Shown here: piece after piece, positions 1 through 7,749 of the stretch
Layout of the letters: every line of letters begins with the position of its first letter
How positions within the stretch are numbered: position 1 is the first letter of the stretch
Assembly: GCA_005792355.1 (NCBI GenBank)
Contig: SXSC01000386.1
Location: 1-32,103 of the forward strand
Length of the DNA: 32,103 nt
From: Opitutaceae bacterium
Lineage (GTDB): Bacteria; Verrucomicrobiota; Verrucomicrobiia; Opitutales; Opitutaceae
Direction: 5' to 3'
Made by a program: the position numbers and the translations under genes
The notes under the pieces: generated by a model
Databases searched by the model: none
What the model was told of the DNA's origin: nothing
The model's input: the letters and a program-made list of their open reading frames with translations, nothing else

Positions 1-70
1 GCAGTTGTCGCACGAGGATCGCGTTCTCGGGCAGTTCAAGCGTTTGTTTGATCGGCGGGGCCGCTGGCAT
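1..70 (-). CDS. N-terminus of a gene running off the left edge
   Basis: On the minus strand an ATG at 68-70 opens a frame with no stop before the window edge. It begins MPAAPPIKQTLELPENAILV and then continues RQL. The text reads like real protein and a purine-rich GGGGAAG precedes the ATG closely. It lies 91 bp downstream of the DUF1080 gene on the same strand, so the two could be co-transcribed. Only 23 codons are visible and I do not recognise the family. The call rests on open frame and amino-acid composition alone. Confidence 0.3.
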   Translation of the reverse strand, partial: MPAAPPIKQTLELPENAILVRQL

Positions 71-161
71 CTTCCCCGCTGTGTAGCAGAACGCCGAAGA
101 AAAGTCCCGTCATTTTTTTAGGGGCAAGCGCAGGGCTAGCACCGCCCGGCAAACGGCGTGA

Positions 162-968
162 TTACGGCAGCGGCCGAACCCAGATATTGCGCATGCGAAC
201 GGGGGGCGAATTCTTGTGGTCCTGAAAACGGAGTGAGGCTTTCGCCGGGAAGTCGCCGCTGTAGTCGGTGGTCTTCTTGTGCATCGTCGGCCCCATGATC
301 GCGGTGTTGGGCTGCACGCAGACCCCGTTGAGAAAAGTCGTGATGCGCGCGGGCTCCACGACCTTGCCGTTGGCCAGCTTCGGGGCGGTAAAGACGATGT
401 CGTAGACCTGCCACTCGCCGGCGCGCCGCACCGCGTTGACCAGCGGCGGAGTCTGGCCGTACACCGAGCCAGCCATGCCGTCGGAATAGGTCGGGTTGTT
501 GTCGCAATCGAGCATCTGGCTCTCATAGCGGTCCATGAAGAACACCCCGCCATTTCCCTTCTTCTGCGAATTGCCCTTTGTCGCCGGGTGGCTCATCCAC
601 TCGAGATGCAACTGGCAGCTCGCAAACTCGAGTTTCGACCAACAGTCGCCGCCGTTCACGATTAGCTCGCCATTCTCGATTGCCCACGGGGAGGGGTATT
701 TTGCGGGGTCGTCTTTCTTCCGGCTGAAAAACTGCGCCGTGTCCTGGCCGTTGAACAGGATGATCGCGTCGGCCGGCGCGTCACCGAGCCGGGCGCCGGG
801 CTTCACCACCGGCGGAGCGGGACGATCGATGTCATGCACCTTCCATTTCGTGCCCGGGATGAGGGGCGTATCGGCATAGCCGAGGGGCGAGGGCTTGTCG
901 TCGTCGGCCGCAGCAAAAGCACTGGTCGCGACGAGCAGGGTGGCAAGGGTGGTGAGGATTTTTTTCAT
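162..968 (-). CDS. Secreted DUF1080 (3-keto-disaccharide hydrolase-like) protein
   Basis: This is a 268-residue protein with a clear Sec signal peptide (MKKILTTLATLLVATSAFAA, cleavage near residue 20), so it should act in the periplasm or outside the cell. From about residue 65 (ILFNGQD) to the C-terminal RNIWVRPL it follows the DUF1080/PF06439 jelly-roll pattern: an FNG..-type opening, an IENGELIV strand, the NGGVFFMDRYESQMLD stretch and a closing PPVRMRNIWVRPL. The family is abundant in Verrucomicrobiota and Planctomycetota and is linked to carbohydrate processing, including 3-keto-glycoside hydrolysis. The substrate here cannot be told. The length is normal for a single-domain member. No Shine-Dalgarno sequence precedes the ATG; a strong hairpin lies 24-48 nt upstream. 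Confidence 0.88.
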   Translation of the reverse strand: MKKILTTLATLLVATSAFAAADDDKPSPLGYADTPLIPGTKWKVHDIDRPAPPVVKPGARLGDAPADAIILFNGQDTAQFFSRKKDDPAKYPSPWAIENGELIVNGGDCWSKLEFASCQLHLEWMSHPATKGNSQKKGNGGVFFMDRYESQMLDCDNNPTYSDGMAGSVYGQTPPLVNAVRRAGEWQVYDIVFTAPKLANGKVVEPARITTFLNGVCVQPNTAIMGPTMHKKTTDYSGDFPAKASLRFQDHKNSPPVRMRNIWVRPLP

Positions 969-1432
969 GAGGAGAACACGGGGAGGAGGGCGTTGCAGCC
1001 GTTCTTCGGCTGCAACCTGCGAACCAATTCAGTTCCAGAAAACCGGTTTATTCAACCACGGATCGGCCCCCGCCTTGAGACCGGGGCGTCTCGCGCGTTT
1101 CGCTGAACTTCCAGGAGGTGCGGCGCCCGCACCGCGCCAAAGTCCTTCAAGCGGGCCGTCAGCGGCACGTCGATTTCGCTCTGGCCGGGCAGGTGGCCGG
1201 AGGCGTGCCTGAGCAGGAAGCCGCCGTCCCCCATCTGCCGACGCCGGGCCAATGGTCGGGAATGCGGGTTTGCCTCGTCGCAGGTCGTCTGCCTAAGTGG
1301 GATTGCCGTCCCGCCGGCCAAACCCTCCACCCAAACAGCACCCGACTTCACCCCGCCCCACTTTTGTCCGCAGCCACCAATTCGTTTCTTCCGGCCGTTC
1401 CGCCCGGGATGCGGCTGCCCGAATCATGATCC
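969..1432. other. 464-bp intergenic region between divergent genes
   Basis: This region separates the DUF1080 gene (minus) from the kinase gene (plus), so promoters for both should lie here. I see no convincing -35/-10 pair. It holds two clean inverted repeats: the 10-bp-stem hairpin at 992-1016, and GGTGCGG/CCGCACC around a CGC loop at 1117-1133. Open frames of 60-103 codons cross it in several frames, but none has recognisable protein character. Confidence 0.5.
992..1016 (-). promoter_or_regulatory. Perfect 10-bp hairpin in the leader of the DUF1080 gene
   Basis: GTTGCAGCCG (992-1001) and CGGCTGCAAC (1007-1016) are perfect reverse complements around a 5-nt loop. On the minus strand the structure ends 24 nt before the DUF1080 start codon. 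If transcription begins upstream of it, it would fold in the 5' leader and could affect translation or mRNA stability. No U-tract follows, so it is not a standard intrinsic terminator. It could also be a remnant of a dispersed palindromic repeat. Confidence 0.4.
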
Positions 1433-3799
1433 ATGAATAATCTCTCGTCCGGCGACGATGCGATCCAGCCCAACGCCACCCGAGCGATGCCAGCGCCATC
1501 GCGGACGGATGAGGGAATCGGCGACCTAATTGGTCGCTACAAGCTCCTGCAGCAGCTCGGCGAGGGCGGCTGCGGCGTCGTTTATCTGGCCGAACAGTCG
1601 GAGCCGGTCCGGCGTCGGGTCGCGCTCAAGGTCATCAAGCTCGGCATGGACACCAAGGAGGTCATTGCCCGCTTCGAGGCCGAGCGCCAGGTCGTCGCGA
1701 TGATGGAGCATCCGAACATCGCAAAGGTCTTCGACGCCGGCACCACCGCCAGCGGCCGGCCTTTTTTTGTGATGGAGCTGGTCCGCGGCGTGCCCATCAC
1801 GAAATTTTGCGACGATCAGAATCTCTCCACGCCGGCCCGCCTGGAACTTTTCGCCAAGGTCTGCCACGCGGTGCAGCACGCGCATCAAAAAGGCATCATC
1901 CACCGCGATCTCAAGCCGTCGAACATTCTGGTTGCGCTGCTCGATGACGCCCCGGTGCCCAAGGTGATCGACTTCGGCATCGCCAAGGCCACGGCGGGCC
2001 GGCTGACCGATCAGACGGTCTTTACGGCGGTGGAACAGTTCATCGGCACCCCCGCCTACATGAGTCCGGAGCAGGCGCAGCTGAGCGTCCTCGATGTCGA
2101 TACCCGGTCCGACATCTATTCGCTCGGTGTCCTGCTCTACGAACTGCTCACGGGCCGGACGCCGTTCGACACCGCGGAACTGCTCAAGACCGGGCTCGAC
2201 GAGATGCGCCGGCACATTCGTGAGGTTGAGCCACTGCGGCCTTCCACGCGACTGCGGACTCTGGATGGCGAGGCGATCAGCGCGATGGCACATCACCGCC
2301 AGAGCACGCCGCCCAAATTGATCGGTCTCCTCCGCGGGGAACTCGACTGGATCGTGATGCGCTGCCTCGAAAAGGACCGCGCCCGCCGCTACGAGACCGC
2401 CACCGGACTCGCCAACGACATCGGGCGCCACCTCAGCCATGCGCCGGTTTCGGCCGGTCCCCCGACCGCCGCGTACCGAGCGCGAAAGTTCGTTCGCCGG
2501 CATCGCCTGGGCGTCTTGGCCGGGGCGGGTTTGGTCGCGCTCCTCGCGGCCTTTGCAGTCGTGACGGCAATCCAGGCCAGGCGTATTGCCCACGAGCGCG
2601 ATCGCGCCAACCAGGAAGCGACGGCGGCCAGGCAGGTGTCCGATTTTCTGGTCGGCCTTTTCAAGGTATCGAATCCAAGTGAGGCGCGTGGCAAGACCCT
2701 GACGGCACGTGAAATTTTGTCCAACGGGGCGCGGAAGATTGAAAGCGGTCTTCGCAATCAACCCGGCGTGCAGGCCCGACTGGAAGCGACGATTGGCGAG
2801 GTCTACGTGGGACTGGGCCTCTACGCGGACGCCCAACTCATTTTGGACCGGGCGCTCCAAAGCCAGCGCCGGACACTCGGCGACGATAGTGTGGAGACGA
2901 TGGCGACTGCCAACCTGTTGGGCGACGTGTACTGGTATCTGAAAAAATACCAGGAAGCAGAGGTGCTTTACCGAGACCTTGTCCAACGGCGAACGCGCGT
3001 CTTGGGCGAAGAACACGCCGCCACCCTGAAAGCCAACTGGGATCTCGCGAGTCTGTATATGCGTCTGAAACGCTGGGACGAAGCGGAGCGCCTTTCGCTG
3101 AAGATTCTGGACGTACAAAGCCGCGTGTTGGGCGGTGAACATCCGGACACGCTGGCTTCCCTCAACAATCTGCAAGGGCTGTATTACATACAGGAACGTT
3201 ACAAGGAGGCCGAACCGCTCGCGGTCCGGGTGCTCGAGGCCCGACGGCGGGTGCTGGGTGACGATCACCCCGGCACGCTCATGGCGATAAACAATCTCGC
3301 GTCCATCCATCAAAGATTCGAGCGCTACGCCGAGGCGGAAAAACTTCACCTCGAGGCGCTGGAAAGGAAACGGCGGGTGCTCGGCGCAGAGCATCCCGAC
3401 ACCCTTACGTCCCTGGTGAATCTGGCTGGCGTCTATCGCGTCCAGGGCAAGCACGCTGACGCCGAACCCCTGCTGCGCGCCACCCTGACCGTCCGGGAAA
3501 AGACCCTGCCGGACGACTGGCTGACCTACAGCACCCGGAGCCTGCTCGGCGCGGCGCTGTCCGGTCAGAAGAAATACTCCGAGGCCGAACCGCTGCTCGT
3601 GTCCGGCTACGAGGGCATGCAGCTGCCCAACGCGACGCTGCCCGCGACCAGCCAGGCACGCCTGCGGGAGGCCCTCGAACGCCTCGTGCAGTTATACACC
3701 GGCTGGGGCCAGCCGGAAAGGGCCGCCGCGTGGAAGGCAAAACTCGCCGCCTTGGAAGCGGCCACGCCCGCCGCGCCGAAAAGCGAGATTGGAAGGTAG
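1433..3799 (+). CDS. Membrane Ser/Thr protein kinase with C-terminal TPRs
   Basis: This 788-residue Hanks-type kinase is predicted to phosphorylate Ser/Thr on unknown partners. The kinase domain spans about residues 35-335: glycine loop GEGGCG (43-48), ATP-binding Lys66 in VALK, an alpha-C Glu at 82/84, catalytic loop HRDLKPSN (157-164, base Asp159), DFG (180-182) and SPE (211-213). All key residues are present, so it should be active. A transmembrane helix lies at about 358-380. It is followed by kinesin-light-chain-type TPRs with the 42-residue signature R-x-LG-x-x-HPxTL repeated five times (about 2868-3410). The topology is cytoplasmic kinase and exported TPR domain. An ATG at 1427 hits a stop after four codons, so 1433 is the start; no Shine-Dalgarno sequence is visible. 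The TIR gene follows 116 bp downstream, suggesting linked function. Confidence 0.95.
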   Translation: MNNLSSGDDAIQPNATRAMPAPSRTDEGIGDLIGRYKLLQQLGEGGCGVVYLAEQSEPVRRRVALKVIKLGMDTKEVIARFEAERQVVAMMEHPNIAKVFDAGTTASGRPFFVMELVRGVPITKFCDDQNLSTPARLELFAKVCHAVQHAHQKGIIHRDLKPSNILVALLDDAPVPKVIDFGIAKATAGRLTDQTVFTAVEQFIGTPAYMSPEQAQLSVLDVDTRSDIYSLGVLLYELLTGRTPFDTAELLKTGLDEMRRHIREVEPLRPSTRLRTLDGEAISAMAHHRQSTPPKLIGLLRGELDWIVMRCLEKDRARRYETATGLANDIGRHLSHAPVSAGPPTAAYRARKFVRRHRLGVLAGAGLVALLAAFAVVTAIQARRIAHERDRANQEATAARQVSDFLVGLFKVSNPSEARGKTLTAREILSNGARKIESGLRNQPGVQARLEATIGEVYVGLGLYADAQLILDRALQSQRRTLGDDSVETMATANLLGDVYWYLKKYQEAEVLYRDLVQRRTRVLGEEHAATLKANWDLASLYMRLKRWDEAERLSLKILDVQSRVLGGEHPDTLASLNNLQGLYYIQERYKEAEPLAVRVLEARRRVLGDDHPGTLMAINNLASIHQRFERYAEAEKLHLEALERKRRVLGAEHPDTLTSLVNLAGVYRVQGKHADAEPLLRATLTVREKTLPDDWLTYSTRSLLGAALSGQKKYSEAEPLLVSGYEGMQLPNATLPATSQARLREALERLVQLYTGWGQPERAAAWKAKLAALEAATPAAPKSEIGR

Positions 3800-3915
3800 T
3801 TCGCCGGCGGCACGACGGGCGGCGGTGGCCGGCGTTTTCACTCCACCATGGCCAATGTGTTTCTCCTCGTCACTCACGGCAACGCGAGTACCTTGGCTGC
3901 GATTCAGTCTGCTCC

Positions 3916-5949
3916 GTGTCCGACGCACCCACATCGCCCACCACCAACGCCATCTTTCTCAGCTACGCCCGCGAGGATTCGGGCGCGGCGCGGCGGATCG
4001 CCGACGCCCTGCGCGCCTTCGGGGTCGAGGTCTGGTTTGATCAGAACGAATTGCGCGGGGGCGACCAATGGGACGGGAAGATCCGGAAACAAATCCGGGA
4101 GTGCACGCTGTTTGTGCCGCTCGTGTCGGAGCGCACGCAGGCGCGCAGCGAAGGCTATTTCCGCCGTGAATGGAAACTTGCGGTCGAGCGCACGCACGAC
4201 ATGGCGGATGGGATCGCGTTCATCGTGCCCGTCGTGATCGACGACACCTCCCAGCACGACGCGGCGGTGCCGGAGGAGTTTCTGAGCTATCAGTGGACGC
4301 ATCTGGCGCACGGTGTGCCCACCCCGCAGTTCGTCGAACAGGTGAAGCGCCTCCTCGATTCTCCGCGCAAGGCCGCGCCGGCCGCCAAAGAGGCGGGCCG
4401 CTCACGTCCCCCCATCCACACAGGGGAGGTCGCCTCCCCGGCCAAACCCCACATGCCCGGCTGGGTGTGGGGCGCCGTCGTGGCGGTGGTGGCGGTTGGC
4501 GTGTTCGTGTTCCTGGAGTCGCGGAAGACGGAGCCAACCTCCGCCCCGGCCCCGACCGAAACCAAGCCCGCCGTGGCCACGCTGGACACTCGGCGGATCG
4601 CCGTGTTGCCGTTGGACAATTTCAGTCCTGACGCCAACGACGAATATCTTGCAAGTGGCATGACGGTGGAACTGACCTCCTGCCTCGCTAAAATCAGCGG
4701 CCTGCAGGTCGTCACCAGCCTCTCGTCCGACCGGTTGAAGAAATCCGGCAAGAGTACGTCCGAGATCGGCAACGAGCTGAAGGTGGGCACGCTGCTGGCC
4801 GGCAGCCTGCGCAAAGCGGGCGAGCAGTTGCGCATCTCGGTGCAATTGATCGACGTGGCGACCCAGCGACAGGTGTGGTCACACGATTACAACACGAAGT
4901 TCGATGACGTGTTCAAGATGCAGAGCGACGTCGCCGAGCGGGTGGCCGAGGAGCTGAAGGTCGAGTTGCTCGGCTCCGAGGTGCAGCGGCTGAAGAAAGA
5001 CCCGACGGCCAACATCGCCGCCTACCAGTTGTATCTGAAGGGTCGCTTCCACCAGTTCCAATCCACCCCGGAAGATGCGGCCAAGGCGCGCGAATACTTC
5101 AAGCAGGCTCTCTCCATCGACCCGAATTATGCCCTCGCCTACTGTGGGTTCACCGACACCGGGACTCCGAAGTCGGTCCCGCGGGAAATCTGGCCTGAAA
5201 TCGAAAAGGCGGCCCACAAAGCGCTGGAGTTGGACGACAACCTGGCCGAGGCCCATCTCGCGATGGCTGGAGTCAAGTGTTGGTTCGAGTGGAATTGGGC
5301 CGCCGCGGAAACGGGATTCAAACGCGCCATCGCGCTGAAGCCCAGCCTGCCGACAGCCCGGAACAACTACGGAAATTTTCTGATGGCGATGGGTCGTTTC
5401 GAGGAAGCGATTGTCGAAATGAAAAAAGCCGTGGATCTCGACCCCACTTCTCCGGCCATGATGGCCGATCTCGGCAATGCCTACTACACCGCCAGGAAAT
5501 ATGACCTGGCCATCGCCCATGGGCGCAAGGCCATCGCACTCGACGAGAACTTCGTGACCGCGCACGGCTCGGTCGGCTGGGCGTATGCCATGCAGGGAAA
5601 GTTGGCCGAGGCGCGACTTGAGTTGCAGCTGGCGGTGACCCTGGAGAAGAATCCGTGGACCATCTGGAGCGTCGGCTGCTGCGACGCGCTGGCCGGCAGG
5701 TCGGTCGAAGCGCGGCGGGCCATCGGAGAGCTGACTGAACTGTCCGAGTCGCGGTTTGTCTCGGCGCTGTACCCCGCCGGGATCCACCAGTTCTTGGGCG
5801 AGAAGGAGCGGATGTTCGAGCTGTTGGAAAAAACCTACGGCGAACGTGACCCGGCGTGTGTCTGGCTCAGGGTGGATCCGATCTGGGACCGCGTCCGTTC
5901 CGATCCGCGCTTCCAGGCCTTGCTCAAGAAAATCGGTCTCGAACCATGA
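3916..5949 (+). CDS. TIR-transmembrane-FlgO/TolB-like-TPR protein
   Basis: This is a probable membrane signalling protein of 677 residues from a GTG start. The frame is open upstream to an ATG at 3730, but that extension overlaps the kinase gene and has no protein character. GTG at 3916 begins 12 residues before the TIR motif. Order: TIR_2 domain, about residues 12-148 (FLSYARE at 14-20, WFDQNELRGGD at 40-50); in YFRREW (81-86) Glu85 can be aligned with the catalytic Glu of NAD-cleaving TIRs. Then a Pro/Ala linker, a transmembrane helix at about 183-202, a FlgO/TolB-N-like domain from RIAVLPLDNFS (227) to about 340, and several TPRs up to about 640. Such architectures occur in Verrucomicrobiota and related soil bacteria, but their outputs are mostly unknown. 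NADase activity is possible but unproven. The stop overlaps the sulfatase start (ATGA). Confidence 0.88.
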   Translation: MSDAPTSPTTNAIFLSYAREDSGAARRIADALRAFGVEVWFDQNELRGGDQWDGKIRKQIRECTLFVPLVSERTQARSEGYFRREWKLAVERTHDMADGIAFIVPVVIDDTSQHDAAVPEEFLSYQWTHLAHGVPTPQFVEQVKRLLDSPRKAAPAAKEAGRSRPPIHTGEVASPAKPHMPGWVWGAVVAVVAVGVFVFLESRKTEPTSAPAPTETKPAVATLDTRRIAVLPLDNFSPDANDEYLASGMTVELTSCLAKISGLQVVTSLSSDRLKKSGKSTSEIGNELKVGTLLAGSLRKAGEQLRISVQLIDVATQRQVWSHDYNTKFDDVFKMQSDVAERVAEELKVELLGSEVQRLKKDPTANIAAYQLYLKGRFHQFQSTPEDAAKAREYFKQALSIDPNYALAYCGFTDTGTPKSVPREIWPEIEKAAHKALELDDNLAEAHLAMAGVKCWFEWNWAAAETGFKRAIALKPSLPTARNNYGNFLMAMGRFEEAIVEMKKAVDLDPTSPAMMADLGNAYYTARKYDLAIAHGRKAIALDENFVTAHGSVGWAYAMQGKLAEARLELQLAVTLEKNPWTIWSVGCCDALAGRSVEARRAIGELTELSESRFVSALYPAGIHQFLGEKERMFELLEKTYGERDPACVWLRVDPIWDRVRSDPRFQALLKKIGLEP

Positions 5950-7637
5950 GCCGGAACCGCCGCGCGCTCTCCCGGGCGGTGCTCGCCGCCACTCTCGCCC
6001 TCGGCGGCGCAATCCTGACAGCCGGCGAGCCGCGCCCGCCGGCCCGCCCCAACATCGTCTATCTCCTCGCCGACGACCTGGGCTACGGGGATGTGCAGGC
6101 GCTCAACCCGACGCGCGGCAAGATCAAGACTCCCCACCTTGACCGACTCGCGTCGCAGGGGATGACGTTCACCGACGCGCACAGCGGCTCATCCGTCTGC
6201 ACACCCACGCGCTACGGCCTGCTCACGGGCCGCTACGCCTGGCGCACGCGGCTGCAGCGCGGCGTCCTCGACGGCAGCGACGACCCGCCGCTGATCGCCG
6301 CGAAACGCCTGACCGTGCCGGCCTTGCTCCGGCAATACGGCTACGCCACGGCCGCGATCGGCAAATGGCATCTCGGTTTCACCAGCGAACTGCCGCCCAA
6401 CGTCAACCCCGTTGAAAAAGGAAAGGGCAAGACGGGCCGGGGCGGGCTGCCCGTCGGCGCGCGCATCATCGGTGGGCCGATCACCCGCGGCTTCGATTAT
6501 TTCTGGGGCTGCTCCAACGCCCGCACAATGTCGGGCCTGATCGAAAACGATCGGGTGATCGAGGACCTCGCACCCATCGCCATGCTCCCGCGGCTCGGCC
6601 GGCAGGCGGTCGGTTACATCGCCGACCACGCCGCCGCCGCGAAGGCCGGCCGGCCGTTCTTCCTCTACGTGCCGCTCACCTCGCCGCACACACCGATTGT
6701 GCCGACCGCCGAGTGGCAGGGCAAAAGCGGCCTCGGCGCCTATGGCGACTTCGTGATGCAGACCGACGCCATCGTCGGCGACGTGCTCGCCGCGCTGGAG
6801 CAACACGGCCTGGCCGACAGCACGCTCGTCCTCTTCACCGCCGACAACGGATGCTCCCCCGCCGCCGGCACCCCCAAACTCGAAGAACAGGGTCACTTCG
6901 CGAGCGCGCAATTTCGCGGCTACAAGGCCGACATCTGGGACGGCGGCCATCGCGTGCCGTTCTTCGCCCGCTGGCCGGGCAAGATCAAAGCCGGGACGCA
7001 AAGCGCGCAGATCATCTGTCACGTTGATCTCATGGCGACCTGCGCGGACCTCCTCGGCGCCCCACTTCCCGCCAACGCCGCCGAGGACAGCGTGAGCATC
7101 TTGCCCGCGCTGCTCGGCACCGACCGCGCTCCGTTGCGCGAAGCCGTCGTGCACCACTCCATCCAGGGGATGTTCTCGATCCGTCAGGGATCGTGGAAAC
7201 TCGAATTCTGCCCGGGCTCTGGCGGCTGGGGAAAGCCCGGCGACGAAGAAGCCTTCGCCCAGGGCCTGCCGGCCGTGCAGCTCTACGATCTTGGTGCCGA
7301 CCTCGGGGAAACGAAAAACGTGCAGGCGGAAAATCCCGCCATCCTCGCCCGCCTCACCGCCTTGCTCGAGCGCACGATCGCCGAAGGCCGCAGCACACCC
7401 GGCGCGAAACAGCCCAACGACGTCGAGGTGAGTTTCGCGCAGGCGCGCCCGGCACGAACTCGAAAATTGCGCCGAAGGCCCCGGCCGGCCTCCGGCGTCA
7501 TCCTCATCGCCCCGGGTGCATCTCCGCGTGGACGCCGGTCAATGCGCGGCCGACGGATCGGCGGTCGCCCAACCGCCGCCCTGCCGCAACTACCATGGGC
7601 GCTTGGGCAAGCGCCCCTCCTTGAGCCCGCACTCTAA
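5946..7637 (+). CDS. Secreted formylglycine-dependent sulfatase (arylsulfatase family)
   Basis: This hydrolyses sulfate esters, probably on polysaccharides, in the periplasm or outside. The ATG at 5946 overlaps the TIR stop by 4 bp. It starts a Sec signal (about residues 1-26), followed at once by the NIVYLLADDLGYGD metal-binding motif (Asp43/Asp44). The formylglycine site is C85-T-P-T-R89, the Cys type that needs a formylglycine-generating enzyme (none in this window). GKWHLG (137-142), SPHTP (245-249) and TADNG (296-300) supply the other active-site residues. Sulfatase similarity ends near residue 495 (PNDVEV). The last 68 residues are Arg/Pro-rich, unlike sulfatase sequence, and contain a hairpin, so they look like read-through after loss of the natural stop. 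The frame is open further upstream, but the ATGA start fits the signal peptide. Function is confident; the true C-terminus is not. Confidence 0.92.
   Translation: MSRNRRALSRAVLAATLALGGAILTAGEPRPPARPNIVYLLADDLGYGDVQALNPTRGKIKTPHLDRLASQGMTFTDAHSGSSVCTPTRYGLLTGRYAWRTRLQRGVLDGSDDPPLIAAKRLTVPALLRQYGYATAAIGKWHLGFTSELPPNVNPVEKGKGKTGRGGLPVGARIIGGPITRGFDYFWGCSNARTMSGLIENDRVIEDLAPIAMLPRLGRQAVGYIADHAAAAKAGRPFFLYVPLTSPHTPIVPTAEWQGKSGLGAYGDFVMQTDAIVGDVLAALEQHGLADSTLVLFTADNGCSPAAGTPKLEEQGHFASAQFRGYKADIWDGGHRVPFFARWPGKIKAGTQSAQIICHVDLMATCADLLGAPLPANAAEDSVSILPALLGTDRAPLREAVVHHSIQGMFSIRQGSWKLEFCPGSGGWGKPGDEEAFAQGLPAVQLYDLGADLGETKNVQAENPAILARLTALLERTIAEGRSTPGAKQPNDVEVSFAQARPARTRKLRRRPRPASGVILIAPGASPRGRRSMRGRRIGGRPTAALPQLPWALGQAPLLEPAL
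7597..7616 (+). terminator. Hairpin at the 3' end of the sulfatase gene
   Basis: GGGCGCTTG (7597-7605) and CAAGCGCCC (7608-7616) form a perfect inverted repeat. With a realistic loop this is an 8-bp GC-rich stem. CCTCC follows rather than a T-run, so termination is uncertain. It sits inside the odd C-terminal extension of the sulfatase frame, which supports that stretch having originally been 3' untranslated sequence. Confidence 0.4.
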
Positions 7638-7749
7638 TTCGCGGCGTCAACTCGGAAACGCACCCCGTCGCGCCGGAACCAGAAACGCTGACTGGCAATC
7701 GGTGCGCGCCTTTTCGCAGACTGCCTGACCGCGCACCCCATTCCCCGCC

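Noticed and set aside
1052..1351. Minus-strand frame containing LPGQSEIDVPLTARLKDFGA, possible gene remnant
   Set aside because: The text is somewhat protein-like, but I recognise no family, other frames are equally open, and no start or ribosome-binding site supports it.
1526..3454. 642-codon minus-strand open frame opposite the kinase gene
   Set aside because: It is a shadow of the kinase reading frame; it shows no domain character and the kinase is unambiguous.
3730..3915. N-terminal 62-residue extension of the TIR protein
   Set aside because: It overlaps the kinase gene and its composition is that of out-of-frame translation.
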